From: Halomonas sp. A11-A
GTDB taxonomy: Bacteria > Pseudomonadota > Gammaproteobacteria > Pseudomonadales > Halomonadaceae
Direction: 5' to 3'
DNA: 64,000 bases
NCBI RefSeq assembly: GCF_003182195.1
Contig: NZ_QGTM01000002.1
Span: 124,001-188,000 of the forward strand
Part shown: piece after piece, positions 46,888 to 57,588 of the stretch
Layout of the letters: every line of letters starts with the position of its first letter
How positions within the stretch are numbered: the first letter of the stretch is position 1
Position numbers and translations under genes: made by a program
The notes under the pieces: generated by a model
What the model saw: only the letters and a program-made list of their open reading frames with translations
Told to the model about the DNA's origin: nothing
Databases searched by the model: none

Positions 46888-49709
46888 CAGCGTTCCTCCA
46901 GCGTCGGGCGGTGGATCGTGGTGACCCGGCCCAGGTTGATCAGGATCATCAGGGTGGCGCCGACCACGGCCAGGTAGACCCCGAGGTCGAAGAGCATGGC
47001 CGAGGCCAGCTCGATCTCACCGATCAGCGGGATATGGAAGTGGCCGAAGGTCGAGGTCAGGAAGGGGTAGCCGAAGAGCCAGCTGGCAAGGCCGGTGGCC
47101 ACGGCGACGACCAGGCCGGAGACCGCCACCACCGGGTAGGAGATCGGCAGCCGCTCCCGGGTCCAGTCGTGGCCGCGAGCCATGTACTGCAGGATCAGCG
47201 CCACGGCGGTGATCAGACCGGCGATGAAGCCGCCTCCGGGCTGGTTGTGGCCGCGCAGGAAGATGTACACCGACACCAGCAGCGCCAGCGGCAGCAGGAT
47301 CTGGGCGATCACGGCGAGGATCATCGGGTAGCGGTGGCGCGACCAGCGGATCCCCTCCAGGTTGCCCGCCGGCATGAACAGCTTCATGCGGTTGAGCAGC
47401 TTGAAGGTGGCCAGGCCCGCCAGGGTCAGCACGGTGATCTCGCCCAGGGTATCGAAGCCGCGGAAGTCCACCAGGATGACGTTGACCACGTTGGTGCCGC
47501 CGCCGCCGGGCACCGCCTCGCGCAGGAAGTAGTCGGCGATGGAGATGGTCTCCCGGGTCAGCAGGGCGTAGTTGAGCATCGCCACCGCCAGGCCCAGGGA
47601 GACCGCCAGCACCAGATCGCGCAGGATGCGCCGCTGGGAGACCAGCAGCGGCGGGCGCTGGGGCAGGAAGAAGAGCGCCAGGATGAAGAGGATCATCGAG
47701 ACCACCTCCACCGAGAGCTGGGTCAGTGCCAGGTCGGGGGCGGAGAAGCGCACGAAGGTGAGCGAGACGGTGAGGCCCACCACCGAGAGCATCAGCAGGG
47801 AGACCAGCCGCCAGCGGTGGCTCAGGGCGCTGCCGATGGCGCCGAAGGTGATCAGTGCCGCCCCGAGCACCAGCATGCCGTCCACCGGCTGCTGGCCCAG
47901 GGGGCCTGTCAGGGCGTCGAGCCGGGTCAGGCCCACGGCCACCATGGCCAGGGCGGTAAGCAGCAGCAGCGCCTGATAGCGCTGCAGGGAGCCGTTCTCC
48001 AGGCGCTGGGTGAGCCACAGTGCGGCCTTGATCACCCTCAGCACGGCGGCCTCGAAGATGCGCCCGGCATCCCGTGCCGGGAAGAGGGCGGCGATGTTGG
48101 CCAGGCGGCGATGGTGACGCACCAGCAGGATGCCGCCGATGACCGCCATCAGGCTCATGGCAAGGGGCAGGTTGAGGCCGTGCCACAGCGCTAGGGAGAT
48201 CAGCGGGGTGGTATCACCCTGGACGGCGAGGCTGGCGGCGTTGACCAGCGGGGCGGCCAGGGTCATGGGAAAGAGCCCCACTGCCAGGCTCATGGCGGCC
48301 AGGAAGAGGCCAGGAGCCAGCATGCCCCGGGCCGGGTCATGGACGTGCATGGGCGGCTCGGCCTTCTGCTCCCGGGTGAGCTTGGGCGCGGCGAAGAAGA
48401 GGCTCCAGATCAGGCGCAGCGAGTAGGCCACCGAGAGGGTGGCGGCCACCATCACCAGCAGCGGAATCAGGCCGCTCAGGGCCCCCAGCACGTCGTTGAT
48501 CAGGCTCTGCTCGAAGAGCATCTCCTTGGAGAGAAAGCCGTTGAAGGGGGGGAAGCCGGCCATGGCGGCGCCCGCCAGGATCACCATGGTGCCGGTGAGC
48601 GGCATCATCGACCACAGGGCGCCCAGGCGGTCGATGTCACGGGTGCCGGTCTCGTGGTCGATGATGCCCACGCTCATGAACAGCGCCGCCTTGAAGGTGG
48701 CGTGGTTGAGGATGTGGAACACCGCGGCGACGATGGCCAGCGGGCTGCCCAGCCCCAACAGCAGGGTGATCAGGCCCAGGTGGCTCACCGTGGAGAAGGC
48801 CAGGATGCCCTTGAGGTCGCGCTCCATGAGGGCGAACCAGGCGGCATAGAGCATGGTGGCGAGGCCCACCAGGGAGAGCGATACTGCCCACAGCGTGCTG
48901 TCGCCCAGCGCCGGGGTGAGCCGGGCCATCAGGAAGACCCCCGCCTTGACCATGGTGGCCGAGTGCAGGAAGGCGGAGACCGGGGTGGGCGCCGCCATGG
49001 CGTGGGGCAGCCAGAAGTGGAAGGGGAACTGGGCGGACTTGGTGAAGGCGCCGAACAGCACCAGCGCCAGGATCAGCGGGTAGTGCGCCGAGGCGCGGAT
49101 GACGTCGCCGGCGGCCAGCACGTCCGCCATGGCGAAGCTGCCCACCACGTTGCCGATCAGCAGCAGGCCGGCGAGCAGCGCCAGGCCGCCGGCGCCGGTG
49201 ACCGCCAGCGCCATGCGCGCACCGCGGCGGGCGTCGCTCCTGTGGCCCCAGAAACCGATCAGCAGGAAGGAGGAGACGCTGGTCAGCTCCCAGAAGAGCC
49301 ACAGCAGGATAAGGTTGTCCGCCATGGCGATGCCGACCATGGCGGTCATGAACAGCATCATGTAGGCGAGGAAGCGACCGTCATCCTCGTCGGCGCTGAG
49401 GTAGTGGCCGGCGTAGTAGAGGATCAGGCTGCCGATGCCCAGAATCAGCAGCGCAAAGAGCAGCGTCAGGCCGTCGATGCGCAGCGCCAGGTCGAGGCCC
49501 AGCAGGGGCATCCAGGCAAGCGAGACGGAGACGATCTCACCGGCCAGCACCGCCGGGGCATGGATCAGCACCAGGAAGAGGGCGAGGAGGGGGGCCGCCA
49601 GGGTGGCAAGGGTGCAGAAGCGTCGGCCGTGGCGAGAGGTGGCAACCGGCACCAGGGCGCCGAGCAGGGTGAGAAGGGGAATCCACAGCAGTGCCATCGG
49701 TATGCTCAT
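46887..49709 (-). CDS. mrpA: Fused Mrp antiporter subunit A-B (group 2/Pha type)
   Basis: 940-aa subunit in which MrpA (NuoL-like, about 1-620, with '[20 protein letters not shown]' and '[19 protein letters not shown]'), a DUF4040 region (about 620-770) and an MrpB domain (about 790-940, '[19 protein letters not shown]') are one chain. This fusion defines the Pha-like group 2 of Mrp systems. There is no separate mrpB in the operon, which agrees. ATG 49709; the ribosome-binding site is weak. It converts proton motive force into Na+ or K+ export. Confidence 0.93.
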   Translation of the reverse strand: MSIPMALLWIPLLTLLGALVPVATSRHGRRFCTLATLAAPLLALFLVLIHAPAVLAGEIVSVSLAWMPLLGLDLALRIDGLTLLFALLILGIGSLILYYAGHYLSADEDDGRFLAYMMLFMTAMVGIAMADNLILLWLFWELTSVSSFLLIGFWGHRSDARRGARMALAVTGAGGLALLAGLLLIGNVVGSFAMADVLAAGDVIRASAHYPLILALVLFGAFTKSAQFPFHFWLPHAMAAPTPVSAFLHSATMVKAGVFLMARLTPALGDSTLWAVSLSLVGLATMLYAAWFALMERDLKGILAFSTVSHLGLITLLLGLGSPLAIVAAVFHILNHATFKAALFMSVGIIDHETGTRDIDRLGALWSMMPLTGTMVILAGAAMAGFPPFNGFLSKEMLFEQSLINDVLGALSGLIPLLVMVAATLSVAYSLRLIWSLFFAAPKLTREQKAEPPMHVHDPARGMLAPGLFLAAMSLAVGLFPMTLAAPLVNAASLAVQGDTTPLISLALWHGLNLPLAMSLMAVIGGILLVRHHRRLANIAALFPARDAGRIFEAAVLRVIKAALWLTQRLENGSLQRYQALLLLTALAMVAVGLTRLDALTGPLGQQPVDGMLVLGAALITFGAIGSALSHRWRLVSLLMLSVVGLTVSLTFVRFSAPDLALTQLSVEVVSMILFILALFFLPQRPPLLVSQRRILRDLVLAVSLGLAVAMLNYALLTRETISIADYFLREAVPGGGGTNVVNVILVDFRGFDTLGEITVLTLAGLATFKLLNRMKLFMPAGNLEGIRWSRHRYPMILAVIAQILLPLALLVSVYIFLRGHNQPGGGFIAGLITAVALILQYMARGHDWTRERLPISYPVVAVSGLVVAVATGLASWLFGYPFLTSTFGHFHIPLIGEIELASAMLFDLGVYLAVVGATLMILINLGRVTTIHRPTLEER

Positions 49710-49869
49710 CCACTCAGTGGCGGGAGCGTACCTTCCAGGCCGCGGACACCGCCCCGGTGCCTGTGGCCCGGGCAGTCACGTCACCGCCCGGCTCATCTTC
49801 ATTCCGCTGGCCAGGGGCCATCGGAGCGCTGGGGTGCGGCAACCGGGCAGGCCAGAAAATCGCATGGTA

Positions 49870-49953
49870 ATCATTCACTAATGATAAGATGCCGACTTCC
49901 GTTTAAGGTAAGGCGCAGCCCGTTCTTGCCACTCGCCGGCGAGAGTCTATAGG
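49870..49953. promoter_or_regulatory. Intergenic control region between the two antiporter operons
   Basis: The 371-bp divergent gap (49710-50080) holds an AT-rich inverted repeat ATCATT-CACT-AATGAT (49870-49885) and a candidate rightward promoter TTGCCA (49926-49931), 16-bp spacer, TATAGG (49948-49953). A perfect 12-bp palindrome CTCGCCGGCGAG (49932-49943) fills most of that spacer and could be an operator. No gene is visible in the gap. Confidence 0.45.
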
Positions 49954-50080
49954 CTTTCTCTATTGATAAACAGGCTCCGGGGTGCTGCGCTGCGTCATCC
50001 ATTAGGCGAATGCTGATCCAGATCAGGCCGCCTGCCATGCGCCCTTGGACCCTAGGACGAACACGACCAGGAGAGCCCCC

Positions 50081-52414
50081 TTGATCCAATTTGCCGTGCT
50101 GTCGGGATTCCTGCTGGCCGCCCTGGCGCCGCTCTTCCATCGCTGGTTCGGCGATCGCACCAGCTTCTTCCTGGCCGCCTTCCCCGCCTCCCTGGCGCTC
50201 TGGTTCCTGACCCAGCTGCCGGCGGTGATGGCCGGCGAGACCCTGGTGTTTGCCATGGAGTGGGTGCCGTCGCTCGGCATGAGCCTGACCTTCGTGGTCG
50301 ACGGCCTCTCGATGCTGTTCGCCCTGCTGGTGACCGGCATCGGCACCTTCGTGCTGATCTACGCCGGGGGCTACCTGAAGGGGCACCCGGACCTGGTGCG
50401 CTTCCACCTGGCGATCCTCGCCTTCATGGTCTCCATGCTGGGGCTGGTGCTGGCCGACGGCCTCTTCACCCTGTTCGTCTTCTGGGAGCTGACCAGCATC
50501 ACCTCCTACCTGCTGATCGGCTTCAACCACACCGATCTGGAGGCGCGCAAGTCGGCCCGGCAGGGGCTCTTCGTCACCGTGGCGGGGGGGCTGGCGCTGA
50601 TGGCGGGCCTGGCGATGCTGGGGGTGGCCGGCGGCAGCTGGTCGCTCTCCGAGCTCAATGCCATGGACGACGTGCTGCGCGACCATGGCCTCTACACGCC
50701 GCTGCTGATCTGCCTGCTGCTGGGCGCCTTCACCAAGTCGGCCCAGTTTCCCTTCCATTTCTGGCTGCCCAACGCCATGGCGGCGCCCACCCCGGTGTCG
50801 GCCTACCTGCACTCGGCCACCATGGTCAAGGCGGGCATCTACCTGCTGGCGCGGCTGCAGCCGGGCCTCGGCGGCACCGAGATGTGGACGGTGACGCTCT
50901 CGGTGGTGGGGGCGCTGACCATGTTCACCGGCGCCTTCCTGGCCATCCGCCACACCAATATCAAGAAGCTCTTGGCCTACTCCACGGTGATGGCCCTGGG
51001 CACCCTGACCATGCTGCTGGGCATCGGCACCGAGGGGGCGATGATCGCCTTCGTCACCTTCCTGCTGGCCCACTCGCTCTACAAGGGGGCCCTGTTCATG
51101 GTGGCCGGCATCCTCGACCACGAGACCGGCACCAAGGACGTCACCGCCATGGGCGGCCTGCGGCCGCTGATGCCGATCACAGCGGTGATCGCCATGGTGG
51201 CGGCGCTGTCGCTGGCCGGGGTGCCGCCGCTGTTCGGCTTCATCGGCAAGGAGCTGATGTTCGAATCGGTGCTCGACGCCAGCGCCTGGCGGGCGCTGGT
51301 GGTGCTGCTAGCCTTCAGTGCGGCCATCCTGACCATCGCCGTGGCGGCCATCATTGCCCTGCGCCCCTTCTTCGGCCAGCGACGCCAGACGCCGCGGGTG
51401 GCCCACGAGGCGCCGGCCTCCATGCTGCTGGGGCCGGCGGTGCTGGCCACGCTCTCGCTGCTGCTGGGCCTGCTGCCTGCCCTGGCCGGCACCGGCCTGC
51501 TCACCGCCGCCGCCTCGGCGGTGGTCGGCGCGCCGGTGGAGGTCAAGCTCTCACTGTGGCACGGCATCAACCTGCCGCTTCTGATGTCGGTGGTGAGCCT
51601 GGTACTGGGCTATCTGCTCTTCCAGCGCTGGGATCGGGTGCGGGCCCGCCTGGCACGGCTCGACCCGCTGATCGCCCGGGGTCCCGAGTCCGGCTATGAC
51701 GCCTTCATGGACGGCGTGGTGGTGGTCTCCGAATGGCAGACCCGTATCCTGCAAAACGGCTATATGCGCAACTACATCCTGGTGATGATCGTCACCCTGA
51801 TCGCCCTGATCGGCAACTCGCTGCTGCTGCGCCACTCCCCCCAGCTGGCCTTCGACCTCGATGTCCAGTTCCACGAGGCGATCGTGGTCGGCACCATGGT
51901 GCTGGGGGCGCTGTTTGCCGCCATCTCCCGCTCGCGGCTCGGCGCGGTGGTCTCGGTGGGCATCATGGGCTTCTCCATCGCGCTGATCTTCATCCTCTTC
52001 AGCGCCCCCGACCTGGGCATCACCCAGCTGCTGGTGGAGACCCTGACGGTGATCCTGCTGGTGCTGGTGCTGTTCCGCCTGCCGCGCTTCTCGAGCCTCT
52101 CCACTCCCCTGGAGCGGGTGCGCGACGTGGCCGTGGCCGGCAGCCTGGGCGGGCTGATCACCCTGCTGGTGCTCACCTCCTGGAGCATCGACCAGTTCGT
52201 GCCGATCTCCGACTACATGATCGCCAACAGCGCGCCCCTGGCCTACGGGCGCAATATCGTCAACGTGATTCTGGTGGACTACCGTGCGCTGGATACCCTG
52301 GGCGAAATCTTCGTGCTGGCGCTGGCCGCCATCGGGGTCTTCGCCATGCTCAAGCTGCGCGCCCCGGAGAAGCCGAAGAAGAGTGCTGCGACCAAGGAGA
52401 ACGCCGATGGTTAA
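50081..52414 (+). CDS. mrpA: Mrp antiporter subunit A (operon 2, group 1)
   Basis: 777-aa NuoL-like subunit with C-terminal DUF4040, but without fused MrpB. Motifs: '[20 protein letters not shown]', '[20 protein letters not shown]', '[18 protein letters not shown]'. The start is TTG 50081, chosen because AGGAG lies 7 bp upstream and the protein then begins 'MIQFAVLSG'; an upstream in-frame TTG at 50045 has no such site. First gene of the second operon, divergent from operon 1. Confidence 0.93.
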   Translation: MIQFAVLSGFLLAALAPLFHRWFGDRTSFFLAAFPASLALWFLTQLPAVMAGETLVFAMEWVPSLGMSLTFVVDGLSMLFALLVTGIGTFVLIYAGGYLKGHPDLVRFHLAILAFMVSMLGLVLADGLFTLFVFWELTSITSYLLIGFNHTDLEARKSARQGLFVTVAGGLALMAGLAMLGVAGGSWSLSELNAMDDVLRDHGLYTPLLICLLLGAFTKSAQFPFHFWLPNAMAAPTPVSAYLHSATMVKAGIYLLARLQPGLGGTEMWTVTLSVVGALTMFTGAFLAIRHTNIKKLLAYSTVMALGTLTMLLGIGTEGAMIAFVTFLLAHSLYKGALFMVAGILDHETGTKDVTAMGGLRPLMPITAVIAMVAALSLAGVPPLFGFIGKELMFESVLDASAWRALVVLLAFSAAILTIAVAAIIALRPFFGQRRQTPRVAHEAPASMLLGPAVLATLSLLLGLLPALAGTGLLTAAASAVVGAPVEVKLSLWHGINLPLLMSVVSLVLGYLLFQRWDRVRARLARLDPLIARGPESGYDAFMDGVVVVSEWQTRILQNGYMRNYILVMIVTLIALIGNSLLLRHSPQLAFDLDVQFHEAIVVGTMVLGALFAAISRSRLGAVVSVGIMGFSIALIFILFSAPDLGITQLLVETLTVILLVLVLFRLPRFSSLSTPLERVRDVAVAGSLGGLITLLVLTSWSIDQFVPISDYMIANSAPLAYGRNIVNVILVDYRALDTLGEIFVLALAAIGVFAMLKLRAPEKPKKSAATKENADG

Positions 52415-52838
52415 GTCCGGCACCATCATCCTCAACACGGCGGCACGGATGCTGATGCCGCTGCAACTGTTGTTCTCTATCTTCCTGCTGCTGCGCGGCC
52501 ACGACGAGCCCGGCGGCGGCTTCATCGCCGGCCTGGTGGCCGCCGGTGCCTTCACCCTCTACCTGTTCGCCTTCGGGGTCAGCGCCACCAAGGGGGTGCT
52601 GCGCATGATCGACCCACGGGACCTGGTCGGCATGGGCCTGCTGCTGGGCATGATCTCGGTGGTGCCGGCCTGGTTCGTCGGCGAAGCCTTCCTCACCGCC
52701 CAGTGGTGGGAGATTCCCGGCATCGACTTCAAGGCCTCGACGCCGCTGATCTTCGATATCGGCGTCTACCTGGCCGTGCTCGGCTCGGTGCTGACCATGG
52801 TGATGACGCTGATGGAGGTGGACAAGGATGAGCCCTGA
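52407..52838 (+). CDS. mrpB: Mrp antiporter subunit B (operon 2)
   Basis: 143 aa with four helices and the MrpB signature '[19 protein letters not shown]'. ATG 52407 follows AAGGAG and overlaps subunit A by 8 bp. Its presence as a separate gene marks a group 1 Mrp system. Confidence 0.94.
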   Translation: MVKSGTIILNTAARMLMPLQLLFSIFLLLRGHDEPGGGFIAGLVAAGAFTLYLFAFGVSATKGVLRMIDPRDLVGMGLLLGMISVVPAWFVGEAFLTAQWWEIPGIDFKASTPLIFDIGVYLAVLGSVLTMVMTLMEVDKDEP

Positions 52839-52868
52839 GAACGCCGCCCACCGGACAGGAGATGCCCC

Positions 52869-53216
52869 ATGGAACCCGTGATGGCGCTGGCCATCGGCAT
52901 GATGTATGCCGCCGCGATCTTCCTGATGCTGCGTCGCTCCATCGTCAAGCTGGTGATCGGGCTGATGCTGCTGTCGAACGCCGCCAACCTGCTGATCTTC
53001 ACCTCGGCGGGCATGACCCGCGGGGCGCCGCCGCTGATTCCCGAGGGCATGCTGGCGCCCGCCGGGGCGGTGGCCGACCCGCTGCCCCAGGCGGTGGTGC
53101 TGACCGCCATCGTGATCGCCTTCGGCGTGCTGGCCTTCGCCGTGGTGCTGATTCGCCGGGCCTACGAGATCGTCAAGGCCGATGACCTGGACAAGATGAA
53201 GGATACCGACACGTGA
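52869..53216 (+). CDS. mrpC: Mrp antiporter subunit C (operon 2)
   Basis: 115 aa, NuoK-like, with '[20 protein letters not shown]' and '[20 protein letters not shown]'. ATG 52869 follows CAGGAGA. Its stop overlaps the GTG start of subunit D. Confidence 0.94.
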   Translation: MEPVMALAIGMMYAAAIFLMLRRSIVKLVIGLMLLSNAANLLIFTSAGMTRGAPPLIPEGMLAPAGAVADPLPQAVVLTAIVIAFGVLAFAVVLIRRAYEIVKADDLDKMKDTDT

Positions 53217-54790
53217 GGCCCGAAGTCGCACTTCCCGTCCTCCTGCCGCTGCTGTCGGGCGCCATCTCGCTGCTCTTCTGGCGCTCGCGGCCCATGCAAC
53301 GCTTCACCGCCGTGGCCGGCAACCTGGCCCTGCTGGTGGTCTCGCTGTGGCTGTTCACCTCGGTGCACCAGGATGGCTACGTGACCATCCAGATGGGGGG
53401 CTGGGAGGCCCCCTATGGCATCACCCTGGTGGCCGACATGCTCAGCGCGGTGATGATCGTGCTCACCGCCCTGATCGGCCTGGCGCTGGCCGTCTACTCG
53501 CTGGCCTCCACCGGGCCGGATCACGAGAAGTTCGGCTACTACCCGCTGATGCACCTGCTGCTGGCCGGGGTCGCCGGTGCCTTCCTCACCGGCGACATCT
53601 TCAACCTCTACGTCTGGTTCGAGGTGATGCTGGTGGCGAGCTTCGCGCTGCTGATCCTCGGCGGCGAGAAGGCCCAGATGGAGGGGGCGATCAAGTACGT
53701 GACCCTCAACCTGCTGGCCTCGGTGATCTTCCTGACCGCCATCGGCCTGACCTACGGCATGGTAGGCACCCTCAACATGGCCGACATCGCCCTGCGCCTC
53801 CACGAGGCGGAGCACCAGGGCATGGTGGAGGTGCTGGCGGTGATGTTCATGGTGGCCTTCGGCATCAAGGCGGCGGCCTTCCCGCTGTTCTTCTGGCTGC
53901 CGGCCTCCTACCACACGCCGCCGGTGGCGGTGTCGGCGCTGTTCGCCGGCCTGCTCACCAAGGTGGGGGTCTACTCGCTGTTCCGGGTCTTCACCCTGAT
54001 GTTCGACGAGACCCTGGACTACACCCAGGACCTGCTGATCTGGGGCGCGGCCCTGACCATGGTCACCGGGGTGCTGGGGGCGGCGGCCCAGTACGAGTTC
54101 CGCCGCATCCTGTCGTTCCATATCGTCAGCCAGATCGGCTACATGATCCTGGGCCTGGCGCTCTACACGCCCCTGGCGATCGCCGGCGGCATCTTCGCGG
54201 TGATGCACAACATCGTGGTCAAGACCAACCTCTTCCTGATCAGCGGCATCACCCGGCGCCTGCAGGGCACCTACCAGCTCAAGAAGATGGGCGGGCTCTA
54301 CAAGGAGCGCCCCTGGCTCGCCGTGGCCTTCTTCCTCTCCGCCTTCTCCCTGGCCGGCATCCCGCCGCTGTCGGGCTTCTTCGCCAAGTTCGTGATCGTG
54401 CGCGCCGGCATCGAGGCCGAGGCCTACGTGGTCACCGGCATCGCCCTGGCGGTGGGCTTGATGACCCTCTACTCCATGGTCAAGATCTGGAACGAGGTGT
54501 TCTGGAAGGCGCTGCCCGAGGAGAACCTGGTGCCCGAGCAGGAGACCGTGGTGGGCGACGATGGCCGCATGGTCAAGCCCAGCCTGTGGCTGATGACCCT
54601 GCCGGTGGGGGTGCTGGCGGCGCTGTCGCTTTTGATCGGCGTCTTCGCCGAGCCGCTGATGGGCCTGATGAACACCATCGGCGAGCAGCTGATGAACCCC
54701 CAGGGCTACATCGAGGCCGTGCTGGGCGGTAACGTGGATGTCAGCGAGGCCCTCATCGAGGCGCCGGCAAGCGAGGAGGCAAGCCCATGA
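53213..54790 (+). CDS. mrpD: Mrp antiporter subunit D (operon 2)
   Basis: 525-aa NuoM-like subunit, about 14 helices; '[20 protein letters not shown]' holds the conserved Glu and '[20 protein letters not shown]' the Lys. Start is GTG 53213 (GTGA overlap with mrpC). Sequence differs clearly from operon 1 subunit D, so the operons are not a recent tandem copy. Confidence 0.94.
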   Translation: MRPEVALPVLLPLLSGAISLLFWRSRPMQRFTAVAGNLALLVVSLWLFTSVHQDGYVTIQMGGWEAPYGITLVADMLSAVMIVLTALIGLALAVYSLASTGPDHEKFGYYPLMHLLLAGVAGAFLTGDIFNLYVWFEVMLVASFALLILGGEKAQMEGAIKYVTLNLLASVIFLTAIGLTYGMVGTLNMADIALRLHEAEHQGMVEVLAVMFMVAFGIKAAAFPLFFWLPASYHTPPVAVSALFAGLLTKVGVYSLFRVFTLMFDETLDYTQDLLIWGAALTMVTGVLGAAAQYEFRRILSFHIVSQIGYMILGLALYTPLAIAGGIFAVMHNIVVKTNLFLISGITRRLQGTYQLKKMGGLYKERPWLAVAFFLSAFSLAGIPPLSGFFAKFVIVRAGIEAEAYVVTGIALAVGLMTLYSMVKIWNEVFWKALPEENLVPEQETVVGDDGRMVKPSLWLMTLPVGVLAALSLLIGVFAEPLMGLMNTIGEQLMNPQGYIEAVLGGNVDVSEALIEAPASEEASP

Positions 54791-55260
54791 CCGGAGCCAT
54801 CTGGAACCTGCTGCTGGCCCTGGCCTGGGTCGTGCTGAGCGGCGACTTCACCGGCCTCAACCTGGTGGTGGGGCTGGTGTTCGGCTACATCGCCCTGGTG
54901 CTGATCGAGCCCCAGGTGGAGGCCCTGCAGGGCTATCCCGCGCGTATCCCGAGGATCCTGGGCTTCATCGGCTTCTTCATCAAGGAGCTCTTGATGGCCA
55001 ACCTCAAGGTGGCCTTCGACATCCTGACCCCGCCCTGGCACATGAAGCCCGGGGTGATCGCCATGCCCCTGGAGGCGCGTACCGAGCTCGAGATCACCAT
55101 GGTGGCGAACCTGATCTCCCTGACCCCCGGCACCCTGAGCCTGGACGTCTCCGACGACCGCAAGGTGCTCTACATCCACGCCATGTTCCTCGACGATGAG
55201 GAGGAGCTGCGCCGCAACCTCAAGGAAATGGAATACCGTGCCCTGGAACTGTTTCGCTGA
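54787..55260 (+). CDS. mrpE: Mrp antiporter subunit E (operon 2)
   Basis: 157 aa; N-terminal helices ('LVVGLVFGYIALVLIEPQ') then 'TMVANLISLTPGTLSLDVSD' typical of MrpE. ATG overlaps the subunit D stop (ATGA). Confidence 0.93.
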   Translation: MTGAIWNLLLALAWVVLSGDFTGLNLVVGLVFGYIALVLIEPQVEALQGYPARIPRILGFIGFFIKELLMANLKVAFDILTPPWHMKPGVIAMPLEARTELEITMVANLISLTPGTLSLDVSDDRKVLYIHAMFLDDEEELRRNLKEMEYRALELFR

Positions 55261-55281
55261 GCCTGGCCGCGAGGTACCCGC

Positions 55282-55551
55282 ATGGATATCGTGATACTGA
55301 TCAGCCAGGTCATCATGAGCCTCGCCCTGATCCTCTGCTTCGTGCGCGTGGTGCGCGGGCCGAGCCTGCCCGACCGGGTGGTGGCCCTGGAGCTCTTCGC
55401 CAGCATCGTCGTGGGCCTGGTGGGCGTCTACGCCATCAAGTCCGACGTCTCGAGCTTCATCGATGCGGCCATCGTCATCGCCCTGATGGGCTTCCTGGCC
55501 GCCATCGGTTTCGCCCGCTTCCTGGAACGTGGAGGACCGCGCGATGATTGA
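55282..55551 (+). CDS. mrpF: Mrp antiporter subunit F (operon 2)
   Basis: 89 aa, three helices with 'RVVRGPSLPDRVVALELFAS'. Stop codon overlaps the start of subunit G by 8 bp. Confidence 0.93.
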   Translation: MDIVILISQVIMSLALILCFVRVVRGPSLPDRVVALELFASIVVGLVGVYAIKSDVSSFIDAAIVIALMGFLAAIGFARFLERGGPRDD

Positions 55552-55948
55552 GTTCATCAAGGGCACCTTCGTCATCGCCGGCGCCCTGCTGATGCTGCTG
55601 GCGTCGCTGGGCATCCTGCGCCTGCCCGACCTGTTGACCCGCATGCACGCCACCACCAAGGCCGCGGCCCTGGGGGTGATCCTGGTCATGCTGGCGGTGG
55701 CGATGCACTTCGCCGAGGTGGGGGTGGCGGCTCGCGCCTTCGCCATCATCGTCTTCATCCTGATGACCGCCCCGGTGGCGGCCCACATCATCGGCCGAGC
55801 CGGCTACTTCGTGGGTTCCAAGCTGTGGAGCGGCACGGTCAAGGATGAGCTGCGTCCCAACTATGACCCGCTCACCCACGAGCTGAAGAGCGGCCACGAG
55901 ACCGAGGCCAACGCCCGGCGCGAGCCGAAGGAGAGCGACCCCTCCTGA
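55544..55948 (+). CDS. mrpG: Mrp antiporter subunit G (operon 2)
   Basis: 134 aa with three helices and 'ILRLPDLLTRMHATTKAAAL'. ATG 55544 has GGAGGA 8 bp upstream. The hydrophilic C-terminus is acidic, unlike the basic tail of the operon 1 paralogue. Confidence 0.92.
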   Translation: MIEFIKGTFVIAGALLMLLASLGILRLPDLLTRMHATTKAAALGVILVMLAVAMHFAEVGVAARAFAIIVFILMTAPVAAHIIGRAGYFVGSKLWSGTVKDELRPNYDPLTHELKSGHETEANARREPKESDPS

Positions 55949-55969
55949 TCCATGCTGACGCTGCCCGTC

Positions 55970-55993
55970 GAAGGCCGCCTCCGGGCGGCCTTC
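55970..55993 (+). terminator. Terminator of antiporter operon 2
   Basis: GAAGGCCGCC/GGCGGCCTTC, 10-bp stem with TCCG tetraloop, 22 bp after the subunit G stop; U tract weak. Confidence 0.7.
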
Positions 55994-56059
55994 TGCCGTG
56001 AGGAGGGTAGGGGGGGGGTTGAGTTATGCATTTGTTGTACGATAACAATATTCTGTCCA

Positions 56060-56131
56060 TGAAGATGGGCCCCGTCGTGCACCTCAAACCTCGCCTGGCT
56101 GCGCCACGACCTGCGCCTCGCCGGCGGCTAG
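56060..56131 (+). pseudogene. Possible remnant of a photolyase gene start
   Basis: The frame bounded by TGA 56060-56062 and TAG 56129-56131 reads 'SNLAWLRHDLRLAGG', very like the N-terminal strand of DNA photolyases ('LVWFRNDLRLxDNPAL'). A further piece in another frame reads 'VVVVPFLRDDRRNAMPW' up to about 56180. The nearest ATG (56059) is one base out of frame, and nothing of the FAD domain remains. It is followed directly by the transglycosylase gene. A TTGTAC motif lies just upstream (56034-56039). Short, so only a suggestion. Confidence 0.35.
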
Positions 56132-56199
56132 GGGGTGGTGGTGGTACCGTTTCTGCGCGATGATCGGCGCAATGCCATGCCATGGAGAGCGTAAGCGTG

Positions 56200-57471
56200 A
56201 TGAAACGGACAGCGACCCTCGGCCTGATGCTGGGCCTGCTTGCCGGCTGCCAGAGCGGCCCGGCCCGGGACGCCCGGGCGGCGGATGAGCCTGCCGCCGA
56301 CGCCACCCCGACGGTGGCCGAGGCGACCGCCAGCGAGGCCGAGCCGGCCCCGCCTGCCAACTTCGACGCCTGGCGCGCCCAGTTCCGCCGGGAAGCCCGC
56401 CAGGAAGGCATCTCCGAGGCGACCCTGGCGCGCGCTCTGGATGGTGTCCGCTACCGGCCGAGGGTGATCGAGCTGGACCGCTCACAGCCGGAGTTTGTGC
56501 GTCCCATCTGGCAGTATCTGGACAGCGCCGTCTCCGCCCAGCGGGTCACCCAGGGGCGCGCCAAGCTGGCCGAGCATCGCGACACCGCACGGCGCATGGA
56601 GCAGCGCTACGGCGTTCCCGCCGAGGTGGTCGTGGCGATCTGGGGCATCGAGAGCAACTACGGCGGCAACTTCGGCAGCTTCTCGACCCTCGACGCGCTC
56701 TCCACCCTGGCCTTCGACGGTCGCCGTCGCGACTTCGCCCGCGGCGAACTGCTCGCCGCCCTGCGCATCATCGAGGCCGGCGACATCGCCCCGGAGCGCA
56801 TGGTCGGCTCCTGGGCCGGCGCCATGGGCCATACCCAGTTCATTCCCTCGAGCTTCGAGGCCTACGCCGTGGACGGCGACGGTGACGGACGCCGCGACAT
56901 CTGGGACAGCATTCCCGACGTCATGGCCTCCACCGCCAACTACCTGGCCCGGGCCGGATGGGTCCCGGGCCAGCCCTGGGGCGTGGAGGTCGTGCTGCCG
57001 GACGACTTCGACTACGCCCAGGCGGAGCTCGCCAACCGGCGCTCGGCCCGGGAGTGGGCCGACCTCGGCGTGCGCCCGCTCGGCGGCGGTCGCCTGCCCG
57101 ACTTCGAGGCGGCCTCGGTGATCGTGCCCGCCGGGGCCCGCGGCCCGGCCTTCCTGGTGGGTCCCAACTACCGGGCGATCCTGCGTTACAACAACGCCAC
57201 CAGCTATGCCCTGGCGGTGGGGTCCCTGGCCGACCAGATCGCCGGCCGCGGCGGCATCCAGGCCGGTTGGCCCCGGGACGAGCAGCCGCTGAGCCGTGAT
57301 CAGGTGCGCGAGATGCAGCGCTCGCTCAACGCCCGCGGTTTCGATGTGGGAACCCCGGACGGCATCATGGGCCCCAACACCCAGCGTGGGCTGCGGGCCT
57401 ACCAGCAGTCGATCGGCGCCACGCCGGACGGTTTCGCCACCCTGCGGCTGCTGGAGCGCCTCCAGCGATGA
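56200..57471 (+). CDS. MltB-type lytic murein transglycosylase (lipoprotein)
   Basis: 423-aa peptidoglycan lytic transglycosylase. Signal peptide with lipobox 'LLAGC' (C17 lipidated), a low-complexity Ala/Pro/Glu linker to about 55, SLT_2 domain with catalytic Glu in 'IWGIESNYGG' (E151) and 'GSWAGAMGHTQFIPSSF', and a C-terminal peptidoglycan-binding domain (about 360-423, 'MQRSLNARGFDVGTPDGIMG'). It should sit in the outer membrane facing the periplasm. ATG 56200 has GGAGAG about 11 bp upstream; ATG 56182 is an alternative but would spoil the signal peptide. Confidence 0.93.
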   Translation: MKRTATLGLMLGLLAGCQSGPARDARAADEPAADATPTVAEATASEAEPAPPANFDAWRAQFRREARQEGISEATLARALDGVRYRPRVIELDRSQPEFVRPIWQYLDSAVSAQRVTQGRAKLAEHRDTARRMEQRYGVPAEVVVAIWGIESNYGGNFGSFSTLDALSTLAFDGRRRDFARGELLAALRIIEAGDIAPERMVGSWAGAMGHTQFIPSSFEAYAVDGDGDGRRDIWDSIPDVMASTANYLARAGWVPGQPWGVEVVLPDDFDYAQAELANRRSAREWADLGVRPLGGGRLPDFEAASVIVPAGARGPAFLVGPNYRAILRYNNATSYALAVGSLADQIAGRGGIQAGWPRDEQPLSRDQVREMQRSLNARGFDVGTPDGIMGPNTQRGLRAYQQSIGATPDGFATLRLLERLQR

Positions 57472-57588
57472 GGGCGGCGAGCGCGTCGGGTTTGCCGCTC
57501 GGTGCGCCAGCGGGGAACCCTCGGTCCTCCATGCGGTCCATCTGCACGTTTTGTGCATTTTCTCTCTGTCCCTGAAAGGAGGCCACCC

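Noticed and set aside
49870-49885. Fur box before the antiporter operon
   Set aside because: The ATCATT-CACT-AATGAT dyad is AT-rich and symmetric but does not match the GATAATGATAATCATTATC pattern well enough, and the genes are not iron genes.
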